Shown: piece after piece, positions 47,501-56,500 of the stretch
Layout of the letters: the number at the start of each line of letters is the position of its first letter
Position numbering within the stretch: the first letter of the stretch is position 1
From: Bugula neritina
Lineage: Eukaryota; Bryozoa; Gymnolaemata; Cheilostomatida; Bugulidae
Direction of reading: 5' to 3'
Length of the DNA: 60,000 nucleotides
Assembly (NCBI GenBank): GCA_964035545.1
Contig: OZ037767.1
Span: 5,209,680-5,269,679 of the forward strand
Notes under the pieces: model-generated
Told to the model about the DNA's origin: nothing
The model's input: only the letters and a program-made list of their open reading frames with translations
Database searches by the model: none
Position numbers and translations under genes: made by a program

Positions 47501-50500
47501 TATACTACATTACTGTATATATATACCATATACACATTGTCACTGTGGCAAGTATATAATATACTTATTTTCATCTAATAAATTTTGAATTAATAATTGA
47601 GACTTGGTGTTTAATACAAATAGATTAATTGGTAACATGAGTAAAATACATTGCATAATAATTGAATCAATTCAAAACAAACAAGACTTATAAATATTAC
47701 ATATACAACTGTGCACGCACTGGAATAGTTATTATGATTGTTTTATTTTCATGTTCTAGAATCTAGAGCTATTGTATGCATAGCTATTAGTTAAAAATAT
47801 TTCTCACTTATACCAAATATTTTGTTTTTAAACTCATGGCATTATGCTTCTTAAATGTTAGTGATATTTTATTCAGTTCATACTTTTATGTTTAACATTC
47901 CCCTTTTTTAGGGCCAACGTGTCATACCCGAACTACATGTCACTATGTGCCATCATATATCTCATACCCCCCCCCCCCCGTGTCATCATGCAATATCATA
48001 GTCTTCAGTTTAAATAACTTCTATTATTTGATCTTTCTCCAGTCAGCTATGAATCTACCTTAAAAGTTGAACTGTGTGTGTTTTAGCTGCTTGCATGGCA
48101 TCTGGTAACTTCATATACTGTTTCCCTGAAGAGGCTAAACCCTATCTAGAGCAGCTCAAGCCTCTGTTCTTTGAAAACTTGAAAGACAATATTCCATCAG
48201 TACGGAGTGGCGCTGCTCATAGTCTCGCTAATGTCACTAAAGTATATGGTGAGTATTTGTATTCTATCTGAGGGATACCTCAACTATTCTACTGTCTATA
48301 TTGTATATCTACTATATATTAATACCAATTTCATATATATGTATATAATATATAGACATATGCTAATATATGCATATGTCTATATGTCTATAGGAATATG
48401 TATATACATAAATACTCATATATACATATTTGCATTATAAACAAATATTGATTTTGATGTTAATATCTTTTAATAATATACATTCGATTTTTAATTTTAA
48501 TTAATTTTGCCTAGGCAATTTGTAGAAGTTATATGTTGTTGAGCATATATATATATATATATATTTGAATATATCTTTGTCTACCAACTAGCATTAGGTT
48601 ATGGCTATGTTGTTCCAGAGAATGAATTGTCAGCTGAACTGCTGAAGTTAATAGAGGATTCCTTGAAGGCAGTCGAGAACCAGAAAGCCAACACTGATAA
48701 GTACGGGGGTCTGGAGAAAGGCCCCGCAACTTATAGCGTTGTTAAACAGGCTAGAGACAACGATGCAGATCTCCATACCAACAACACGGTTAGTTTTATG
48801 TTGTGTGAATTTCATACAGTTTTAAGACTGTTTTAAAATATAATCTACCACTTTTTTGAGTTTTTTGTTTTATTTTGTGTATAGAAAGCCATTTTTACTT
48901 TTTTTAATAAACAATATGGATGAATCTCTATGAAGTTTCGTTTAATGTGCCAATAGTTGTAGTTTAGCTTATACCTGTATATGATGAGTTTTTAGTAAAC
49001 CTCATCTAACAACATTCCTACAGTATATCTAAGTCAGTGTTGTGTTTTTAACAGATGTATTCTTGCGGTTCTCTGGCACCTAAAATGGGCCGAGGTGGTT
49101 CAAAGGATAAGGGTGGATGTATGCACTCCACCTTCCGGCGGCAGGCTGAACCTTGGGAAGTTGCTGAAGGGTGTGCTATACAATATCATGTCTACTTTTC
49201 ATTTTATAAACTGCTATGTTAATGCATATCCCAATGCTGTGTTACTTATCAGTATATGCACAACTGTGATTATTTGAACATGATATTCTCCTGGGCTGGT
49301 AATTTTATTAGAAATAAATAAACGAGAAACATTTTTATTACGACTTTGTTTGTTTTAATATAAATAAAGTGGCAATAACAATGTTTCTCGGTCATTTACT
49401 GTATGTCTAGCTATATTAATGTAATTCCCAATGTTGTGTTAAGCAACACACTATTGCTGACACAGTATTTCATGACTGCAACTAAGATGTTGCATGTAAA
49501 GTTTGAGCTGTATATTTTATTCAGTATATTATGTGTATTATACTGTATGCTATACTGAGTATATAGTACACATTGTCTAGTATACTGTATATTACATATT
49601 ACAGACATATTTATGTATTATAATATATAGTATATAGTACACATTTTCTAGTATACCATATATTACAGACATATTTATGTATAATTAGCCTGGGTGCTCA
49701 TCTATTGAACCAGGTGTGCACATCTCATGTCTGAACTCTCTGTAATACAAACATTACACCAACCAATTTCTGCCCTGCTGCCGTTACTCGCTGCCGCTGT
49801 ATCCCACAGAGAATACACTCAGCATGTCGTCCTTCTGGAAACTCTGTGTAAAATTGTGAGATATTCCAACATAATAGTCTATCATTGCTGCTTTATTTGT
49901 CGTTAGTTGGCTTTGATCAGAACATAGCTGAATGCATGAACTGAAGCCTGTGTACTTGGTTTCTACAGGTTCTCTTACCTCTTTACTTGCTATGAGTTTA
50001 CATTTATAGTAGATGAAAAGTTCAACAACCTGTAGAAACCTGGAACACGGCCTTCTGCATTTGTAGCTCTATTATGTCTATTGAATAATGCTCATCAGTA
50101 CTTTATGGTGCTGGTATTTATGTAGATGCCACAGATTTCTAGAAATATTGGGAAAAGACTCTTCAAACCTCATCTGGAGTTATTTTTTGAGCCCATATTT
50201 TACGCTTTGGTAAGTTGTCTACAAGTATGGTGAATTAGGATAATATTGGCTAAGTACTCTTTGGTAATGTGTCTATGTGATGACATTACTTGCTAGGTAC
50301 TATTTGGTAATATGTCTATGTGATGACATGCTTGCTATATACATGCTAGGTATTTGCTGGGTATGTGGTGTATTGGTTTGGCTATCAATATTGCAGTAAG
50401 TTTGTTGATAGGTAAACCAAGCTATTACATCTACTGACACTAATTAGACATCTCTGTTTCCTAGTCTTGTATTTACTGTATTCAACAGAGCATGCTATGA

Positions 50501-51115
50501 TTTATGGCTCAATAAATTGCACTGTATCTATAAATAGCTCATAAAACATGCTGAATGCAATATTTTAAAGGAGAATCAAGGTGTTTTTCATGTGTACTGT
50601 CATTGTATTCTGTATACTGCTTACTGAGCCTAATTTGTACTGTACAGTGATATCGGACAACTTTGAATATTATAAGTTTTTAGTCTATTTAATTTTGCTC
50701 TGAAAACATTTCAAATAATGTAGTGTTCGTTTGTTTTACCTGACTGAAATCATGGATATCTTGCTTTGTATTATCTTAATTGTATGTTATTACAACAAAG
50801 CCTAGCAGAGGGAATCTGGCATCACCGTATATACTACATCTGTTGCAGTCCTGTGACAATGCCTTGACTTCCAGTGCCGCTAGTCAGTGTTTGAACCATC
50901 TTAGCAACTATCTGGGCCCAAACATACTCCGAGGTCGGGTGGAGATGTATAATCCTCAGTAAGTTTAGACTTTCAATTGATAAAATTGCTTCTTTCCATC
51001 AGTCATTGTCATTTGCCAGTGTTTCAACTTGTTGAGAATGTTTTCTACATTCAATTTGCTTTCTTGTAGCCTTCTATCTCAATTACAAGCCAATATTATG
51101 GTAGCACCCATGTGA
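38595..51115 (+). CDS. HEAT-repeat protein, 15 exons, 714 aa, not assigned to a named gene
   Basis: Exons: 38595-38843, 44066-44171, 44264-44400, 44655-44794, 45510-45676, 46472-46679, 46977-47079, 47314-47491, 48087-48248, 48592-48788, 49055-49170, 49714-49855, 50126-50209, 50849-50958, 51070-51115. All junctions keep phase. The chain contains several helical HEAT/ARM-type repeats: HIEYRVRIAAGECLGGLC, NRFVRETGYQVCGSLVS, NWSQVRLASSQATRQFL, NHAVREAACSCIAELGSKI, SWPVRDAACMASGNFIYCF and NIPSVRSGAAHSLANVTKVY. A distinctive segment SLAPKMGRGGSKDKGGCMHS followed by STFRRQAEPWEVAEG recalls a conserved uncharacterised animal HEAT protein, but I cannot name it. HEAT solenoids are binding scaffolds; the partner is unknown. 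Intron 1 (5.2 kb) is enlarged by an LTR retrotransposon in the same orientation. Confidence 0.9.
38870..39290. repeat. AT-rich simple-repeat block hit by the retrotransposon
   Basis: A run of TCATAATCATAATNATGATC and TAATAAT units, plus ACAGTGACAGTGATAGTCAT, of the same kind as at 19600, 28100 and 52500. It resumes after 43836. The retrotransposon therefore landed inside an older intronic repeat. Confidence 0.6.
39291..39435 (+). repeat. 5' LTR
   Basis: A 145-bp direct repeat beginning TGTTGTGTTGTTTG and ending ACCAATCACACA. It contains AATAAA at 39367-39372, a possible poly(A) signal. It is unusually short for a Ty3-type element. Confidence 0.97.
39460..43512 (+). CDS. Retrotransposon Gag-Pol polyprotein, 1350 aa, intact
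   Basis: Single frame starting 25 bases after the LTR. Gag occupies about the first 250 residues. Two CCHC zinc knuckles follow, spaced C-x2-C-x4-H-x4-C, near residues 256-288. An aspartic protease with LDTGAD lies near 338. Reverse transcriptase has HMDD near 612, where many relatives have YMDD or YIDD. RNase H includes ATDASNTGLGAA near 758. Integrase has an HHCC-type zinc region near 980-1020 and a DD35E core (Asp near 1044, Asp in SDNGPQF near 1098, Glu 36 residues later). The order protease-RT-RNaseH-integrase places it in the Ty3/gypsy group. No envelope frame, chromodomain, stop or frameshift is seen. The frame runs in the same direction as the host gene, inside intron 1. Confidence 0.97.
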   Translation: MGDEEVQQQIIVHRNAPRIEPPGEIVLNCEREQNFRKFKSRWQSFYILSRLSEESDEYQRALLLYTIGDDACRVVESSHKYQNDKSLAAIIDILEQYCVGERNIVHERYKFNTRCQLQGENFDAFYSELRTLADKCGFNYRPATDEAPAPFDEMLRDRIVLGIRDDSLRKKLISQGNTLTLDQAVRICRSSEVTSTVMQSVTKGASSGSVDAISKAQSSYPKYKQSKPSHTRKQGGAVQLPVNSQMYKPTNSQDHCKRCGREPHSKAECPAKDAQCRKCKKVGHFQRQCRSTSIQEVTEASSDDGIMFTGEFKIENLTVDAWKAEVAVNGNCTTFKLDTGADGTVVSDKLPWLSTISLQTTGVRLYGPGGKQLQVLGTFEADLQYKSQKYKETAYVIQNQSTSLLGRTACEKLGLITCQVKQQGEITKDIHTGFSKLFKGLGALKGYSYRISLIPDYQPTCIYTPRKIPIPLRDKTKKKLDEMAQQGVISPVTEATEWCSGMVPVLKPSGDVRVCVDLTGLNKAVRREIYPMPAVDESIGLLGASKIFSKLDANSGFWQIHLDKESRKLTTFLTPFGRFCFNRLPFGISSAPEIFSRAMCRLLGDIENVICHMDDILVHGKDAESHDKTLKLVLSRLEEAGLTLNEDKCEIGQAQVKFLGHIIDAKGVGPDPDKVASIRDFPAPTCKTELRRLNGMLNQLAKFIPHLSEITAPMRELLKESKAWTWNQPQEEAFQKVKQTLMSAQVIAHYDPKLKTIVATDASNTGLGAAMFQIQKDGARRPVYYASRSLTSVEQNYAAIEKEALAMAWACNKLDQFLRGLPFTLETDHKPLVRLMGVKDLDQVPARILRLRLRLMRYAPKIEYIPGSRNHVADALSRAPSGIPSRIDVMLVEELEASTSIIPSIDPMIEEIKEAQQLDAVCQEVQNLIIKGWPTYKTDAHTAVHPYWDVKGHLTQSKGLLLYDQRLVIPSNLRLKLLDRIHQAHQGIVKCQARARRAIWWPGMSKQIKEMVQGCRQCRINSPTPVEPLQPSTLPSKPWIKLGADLFEFQKKNYLLVVDYHSRYIEVRRLDSLSSAFTVDKVKSIFSTHGIPEVVISDNGPQFSSREFQEFAKSYGFQHVTSSPKYPKANGEAERAVGTVKRLWSKTTDPYLSLLTYRATPLENGFTPSELLMNRLLRTTLPSMPETRVVHKPPNIAEKEQHINLRTMNNYNQRHKATLLPELSQGSPVYVRDTKKQGTVLASVAPHSYTVKTETGVIRRNRSALVDLREEDPVVLEPNAPPPVPMGAEVLGPKANKKANPSGTQAPGTLVAEGSGTSLAHTASPTVPGRFCALSRERRLPRRFDDYVMN
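43687..43831 (+). repeat. 3' LTR
   Basis: The same 145 bp as the 5' LTR with no mismatch found. It is preceded by a polypurine tract and followed by the ATTAT duplication at 43832-43836. Confidence 0.97.
45289..45475. repeat. Direct repeat in HEAT intron 4
   Basis: GTGTATTACAGTTACACACTC occurs twice, near 45290 and 45419. Each copy is followed by a diverged continuation (TTCTTGTAT and ATATACTNTGAACT in one). This looks like an old local duplication about 128 bp apart. Confidence 0.6.
46406..46471. repeat. Duplicated splice-acceptor region at HEAT exon 6
   Basis: TGAGTATGAGTAACAGANCTGCTATTGTCAC occurs twice in tandem. Only the second copy ends in CAG (TTGTCACAG at 46463-46471) and serves as the exon 46472-46679 acceptor. 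The first ends TTGTCACTTAC and lacks AG. Confidence 0.85.
48541..48563. repeat. (TA)n microsatellite
   Basis: About ten TA units lie in the intron upstream of HEAT exon 48592-48788, within a wider stretch (48320-48430) of TATATG-like simple sequence. Confidence 0.9.
49545..49685. repeat. Tandem duplication in HEAT intron 11
   Basis: Two diverged copies of a roughly 70-bp unit carry ATATAGTACACATTNTCTAG, TATATTAC and AGACATATTTATGTAT. The block is intronic, shortly upstream of exon 49714-49855. Confidence 0.75.
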
Positions 51116-51696
51116 TTGGATGGATCTGAAGTGTCTAGTCGGTAAAAAATCGGATTTGAAGAGTACAATACTTAAAGCTATCTGACTCGTTTTAATGACA
51201 TACAAGCATTTCAGGCTTTGAATGTTCAGCTTTGAAGGTCAACTATGGACTTATATTGTGCCTATTTTGTGCATTTGTCTTTTTTGTTGTTAGTTTAAAA
51301 TTCAATGAGTTTCGATAATTTTTTGTTACTTTCACATTTGATTCACTAATATGGCGGCTGAACTGTTATTTTATCTGCTAAAGGTTTGGCTTGTAAGATG
51401 TTATACTTATTGGTACCTTCCAACCATTTACTGAAGAGTTGACATACTGCTTTATATATTTGGGAACATGTATGCGTGATCTAGTATCCCATTTTTGTGT
51501 TTTTAAGTAAATATATGATGTTGATGAAATACTACTTTTAACATTTACTTTTATTAACTGGTTGATGGTTGAAAGTCTTGCTTTGGAATTAATTAGGTTT
51601 AGTTTGGTTTAGAAAAGTTTTGAACATCCGTTTGGCTATAAGCTCTTGAAGCTATAATATGTGAGCCTAAAAATTATTGTAAATTTTGCAAGAGCC

Positions 51697-51702
51697 AATA
51701 AA
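51697..51702 (+). terminator. Candidate poly(A) signal of the HEAT gene
   Basis: AATAAA lies about 580 nt after the stop. Within about 35-40 bases is an oppositely oriented AATAAA (plus TTTATT near 51735), as expected for two convergent transcripts ending back to back. Confidence 0.5.
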
Positions 51703-51813
51703 GTAAATAAACATATTCAACAAATTTACAAATTTTATTTGATATTTTCCACACAAAACTCTAATGCTAATATCTTTACTAAATAATTCTGTTTATATAT
51801 CATTGATGGTTAT

Positions 51814-52152
51814 TTAAAATAACAATATATAATATAAAACAAGAATTTTATCAGTCTGTTCGCTTAAAATTGATAAAATAACCAGATCAATATTGGAACG
51901 TTGATTATAGTTGACTTCTAACTGGAAAGCAGTAGTTACTCCAATATTTTGCTTATTTCTTCTTTTACTATAAGCTTTGTCAGCAACATTGTGCAATTCA
52001 AAACCTTTATTGAGCTTTTGCATGATAGTTATACAGTAACTTGGTAGCTTTACCGTTTCATCTAGAGTTGTCTGCTGTAAGGATGTAATTGTACGAGCAA
52101 CGACGGAACTAGCAAAAAATTCTAGTTCATTGCGAGCAACTACAACATACAT
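51814..52152 (-). CDS. Small intronless ORF, 112 aa, unknown
   Basis: The frame starts MYVVVARNELEFFASSVVAR and runs 112 codons. It has a mixed composition (charged, hydrophobic and polar residues well spread) and predicted-helix-like stretches such as TVKLPSYCITIMQKLNKGFE, unlike the repeat-derived frames nearby. A minus-strand AATAAA (plus TTTATT near 51735-51740) lies about 75 nt past its stop. These points favour a small real gene or retrocopy. It matches no family I can name. It is convergent with the HEAT gene and about 1.4 kb upstream of KPTN on the other strand. Confidence 0.45.
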   Translation of the reverse strand: MYVVVARNELEFFASSVVARTITSLQQTTLDETVKLPSYCITIMQKLNKGFELHNVADKAYSKRRNKQNIGVTTAFQLEVNYNQRSNIDLVILSILSEQTDKILVLYYILLF

Positions 52153-53555
52153 GATGTTGTTTTATTGATTTTCCGACTCTAAAATACAAGGACTAGAATT
52201 TAGTGACCGTATTTCATTTCTTTATTTGTGAATCCGGTTTGTTTGAGCGACCAGACCAGCTTTTTACATATGATATTGATATTCATATTGACACTGGTAC
52301 TATAACTAATTTTCGCTATGGCTACTACATCATGATGCCAATGCATATTTTTAAATTTATAATGATAGTTTATTTAATAATTATAACTACCATGAACGTT
52401 GCCCTTTATAGCTATAAAAACAGTTTGATTAGCAACGCCCCTGTGACAGTGACACTCTGACTCACACTGATAGTGATTCAGTGACTGTCAAATACTAATA
52501 GTGAAATACATCATGATGATGAACAAGTACAACACTAACACACTAATACAGACGCTTGTATTTCACTACTTGTACTTGTATCCATATGCAATCACTGATA
52601 GTGATAGTCATAAAAATTTTGATATACTTTATACTTATAGTTATACTTATAGTTATAGCATATAGGCATAGCCTATGCCCTATACTCATACTATAGGCAA
52701 TCACGCTGGACCCATGATGATGATGGTGCTTATCATTATAACTTATTACTTATAAGTATAAAACTGAGTGACTTTCGACTTCGTCATCAAATTACAACCT
52801 TAATTTTATTGTTAAACTTTTAGACAAATTAAAATTATCCAGCTTAGCCTTACTAACTGTAAGTTGAACAGTATGAGTATTAGTATTACCATTATGATTA
52901 TCATAATGCCATGGTGATGATGCTCATGATTTTTTCTAAGTATTATTCAGATCAGATTAATTATTCCTGCTGAGCGCCTCTTAACAGAGGCATATTGAAC
53001 AGGAACTCTTCAATTTGATTATTTCATGGATAGTCATAATCATAGTGATAGTGATAGTAGCTACTATTATAGTTGACATTGCTTATGATCATAATCTAAA
53101 TCATCTCTTATAGTAAAAAGTAAAATTTTAGTTGCCATAACTATAAAAATGATAGCAAGCATATACAATGTCAATATGAATATTGCCACTATCATTTATG
53201 ACCCCGATTGTTAACATAATAAGCTAATTATATTTGTGAACAGTCGCATAAATGTTTTGCAAGTAATTAAATACTGCTTCATAGCACAAGTATCTTCTTA
53301 GATGTGCTTTGCTAATTTACTGTAATAATGTTTTGTACCTAATTATTATACTTGATGTTTACTCTATTTGATAGAAATGCTTACACCTAAATGTTCATGT
53401 TAATCTGTTGATACGAATGACAAACTAAGCTAGATTAAATTTGTCTCAGCTTGTTGAATAAAAACTTTACTTTGTGTTTTCAATTTGCATTGACCTCAAT
53501 ATTTTGTATTTAGGAAAAGGTTGGCGATGGTTTTTAATTAAAATAATAGACAGCC
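52153..53555. other. Repeat-rich spacer before KPTN
   Basis: From about 52440 to 53200 the DNA is simple sequence with TATACTTATAGTTA, AGTGATAGTCATAA and ATTATGATTATCATAATG units, partly self-complementary, like those near 19600, 28100 and 38900. The KPTN promoter should lie in the last few hundred bases. The plus-strand frame at 52203-52460 is not supported. Confidence 0.5.
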
Positions 53556-56500
53556 ATGTCAGATGTCAGCCGATCATGTTTCACAGAGGCTCACTTCTGC
53601 GTTATGCCTACTGGGACACAAAGCAATGTATACGGGATGAGTCATTACACTACTCATGCTAGTAATTCCAAGTCAACATGTGAGAAAGTATTGATGGCAT
53701 GTTTAAATGGTGACATCACACTGTTTGAATATGCCCTGTCAGACACCAATGAACCAAAACCAGAAAACAACCTGTTTCGAGCTCCATATATTTCTGGTGA
53801 GAGAATAATCTAATAAATGTGAATTGCTAAATTGATTCAGCCGGTCAGTGAAACAGCATTAGTATATTTATAATATATTTAATATAAATGTATTAATATT
53901 ATATTTATATTTATATAGAAAGGCCATATTTTGGTTGTTATCACTACTGTGTTACTATGAAAATCTCAAAACCTCATTGCGTGGCCAGTTTGTAATTTGC
54001 CAAAAACTTTACATTGCCATGTCGCTGCTATTTCTTTTACTTTTAATTCTTTGCTAACTTTTATATGCTTTAGAAAATTCTGAGATAGTGTCCCTAGATT
54101 CCTTCACAAAACTCAGCGCAGCCACTGGGCAGTCTGTCATTGTGCTGGGTATTACTTTTATTAACAACATTGGTCAAGGGGCCAGTGGGTTCACTGCCAT
54201 ATACACAGCCCCTTTGAGACTTGAGACTCCTTTCTATCGCTCTATGGAAATGGTAACAGGTTGGTCTAAATTTATCATCTCGTAATACAATTTGTGTTAA
54301 TATTTTAGAGATGGTGCTCTTGAATGATTATAATAGGCTCATCAGAGGTTAAATTGAAACAACATATATTTGTAAAACATAAATTTTGTTAAATTTAGTG
54401 TGGTTTCATGTTTTGTGTTACAAATCTTAGCCTGGTTATGTTTAGATAAAGGTTTGCCCGCAGCAATGGAAGGGATTCCCTGTCAGATCACCCATGCACA
54501 GTAAGTGTTCAGTTTGCATTATAACATTGTAAAGTTTTAAGTGTGGATTTGAGGTGAATGACACTAATCTTCTTCTCTAACTAGTAAACACATAATTTAA
54601 GTTTTCGTATCAATATACAAGGCATTCTTATATTTCCAACTTCTAGTTTAATTATAGCATATTTATTATGTTTTTGGTATGTTATGATTATTTGCAGAGG
54701 AAACATATGGTCTAACACTTGGAGTAGTTTTGCTGAACATGAAAGTAATAATTAAGACGTTTGTTATGAAATGTTATTATTTTAGAATTTTCAAGCATGG
54801 GGTTTCTAGCACAGTGTTTCTTGTCAGCACGACATGTCCAAAAGTTCACTTGTTTAAAGAAGTAAGTTTCTAAGAATAATATAATTTTGTTATTTGCTGA
54901 ATTTCAGTAATTAATGTTTTCAGCATCTAAAATCTAAACTTCAGGTCGGCGTACCAATGTTTCGAAGACTGCAGACTTTTGAGTCTGGAATTCCAGCTGT
55001 TTCTTTTTTTATTGATATCCAGTTATTTATATTCTTTCTGTTTTCGATGTTTAGACATACACTTAGTAGCATCAACATTATACACAGTTGCTGTATTATA
55101 AAGGATGAGGTTTTAGCACAATTTAAAGCCAAAATATAGAATATTAAAGCCTGTTTACAGTAAATACATATACATATTATGTTTTCTAACTGTATTATAG
55201 ACTGTATGAGTCGTATCTGGCAGTGATTACTGCGCAATTATTTGATATTTTCTAGAATATAGTTTGAGCATATAAGGCTGGCACTTTTTGGTGTTACCTT
55301 GTAATGTTTATGTTACCTGGTAATGTTGATGTTACCTGGTAATGCTGATGCTACCTTGTAATGTTAATATTACCTTGTAATGCTAATGTTACCTGGTACT
55401 GTTGATGTTACCTGGTAATGTTGCTGTTACCTAGTAATGTTGCTGTTACCTGGTAATGTTGATGTTACCTTGTAATGTTGATGTTACCTGGTAATGTTGT
55501 ACTGGTAAACATGTTTCATCTGTCTTGGTAGAAGTTAGGCAAGAGCTCTGAAAGTACTTATAAGGAATCCTCTGTAGGGAAATATTTTTCTGAGTTGCAA
55601 CGCGAGACTGAAAGCAGGTTTGTCCTTGACTTTACACAGACTTCTGAAGACCATGATGGGGGTCTTGTTGTTTTAATACACACCGCATGGTAACTAGTTA
55701 GAGTTTCAAAGATTCTTTTTTTGTCTACATTTTGTCAAGCGTTTTGGTTTGCAAAAATCTGCCACAGATGTGCTTCCCAATGTTCCATAGAGTATATGGT
55801 ATAATGATGGTCTATAGAATGCTAATAGAATGTATAGTATATGATATAATAATGAGCCTATAGATTGCTAATAGAATATGCTCTACAGTCTACTCTGTGA
55901 AACATTGTAACTGTATTGTAGTATTAGATATATATTTTATATTATCTCCATGATTATAGACTAATTTAATGCCCTTTTGTAACTGTAGTATTTACTTCAT
56001 GGATATTCTTTACTATGAAGACAACAAGTATCGTTTGACTTGTACGGGAACTGAACAAGGAAAGATAACTTTCTTTATGGTTGATGTCGCAGAAAACGGT
56101 GAGTGATTAGGTTGTGTAAAACTGAGGCTATGAACTCTGGCAGACAGATTTCGGTGTTTAAATTAGGGGCAGTAAAGGAGTTGGTTAGCATTACTCTGAT
56201 GTTTTCAAGAATTACTCTGACCCTCCTATAGATGCAATACTATGCTTTTTGTGTTAGTTCTGTCATTTTTGGGGTTTGTCATGTTAATTTACTTGTGATG
56301 ACCTTTTTTGTTCAGCTTTTGTTATCACTCATACTATATATGTGGTGATGTATACATCATATATATAGTATTAGGTAATTAATAATGTTTTTGTACATTT
56401 TGTATTAAATATTCTTTCACTCTGTTAGTCTGAGTCTCAAAATCTAAATTTAATTATGTGCTGATTAGAAAACCTGTAGAGCTGTATAAGTTTATATATT

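Noticed and set aside
49285-49395. Inverted repeat CGAGAAACATT ... AATGTTTCTCG as a transposon
   Set aside because: The arms match over only about 11-15 bp and no target duplication was found; left unassigned.
54945-55139. Possible KPTN exon after KVHLFKE (starts GVPMFRRLQTFESG)
   Set aside because: It runs into non-conserved Phe/Ile-rich sequence. The exon at 55532-55617 keeps phase and aligns with the family.
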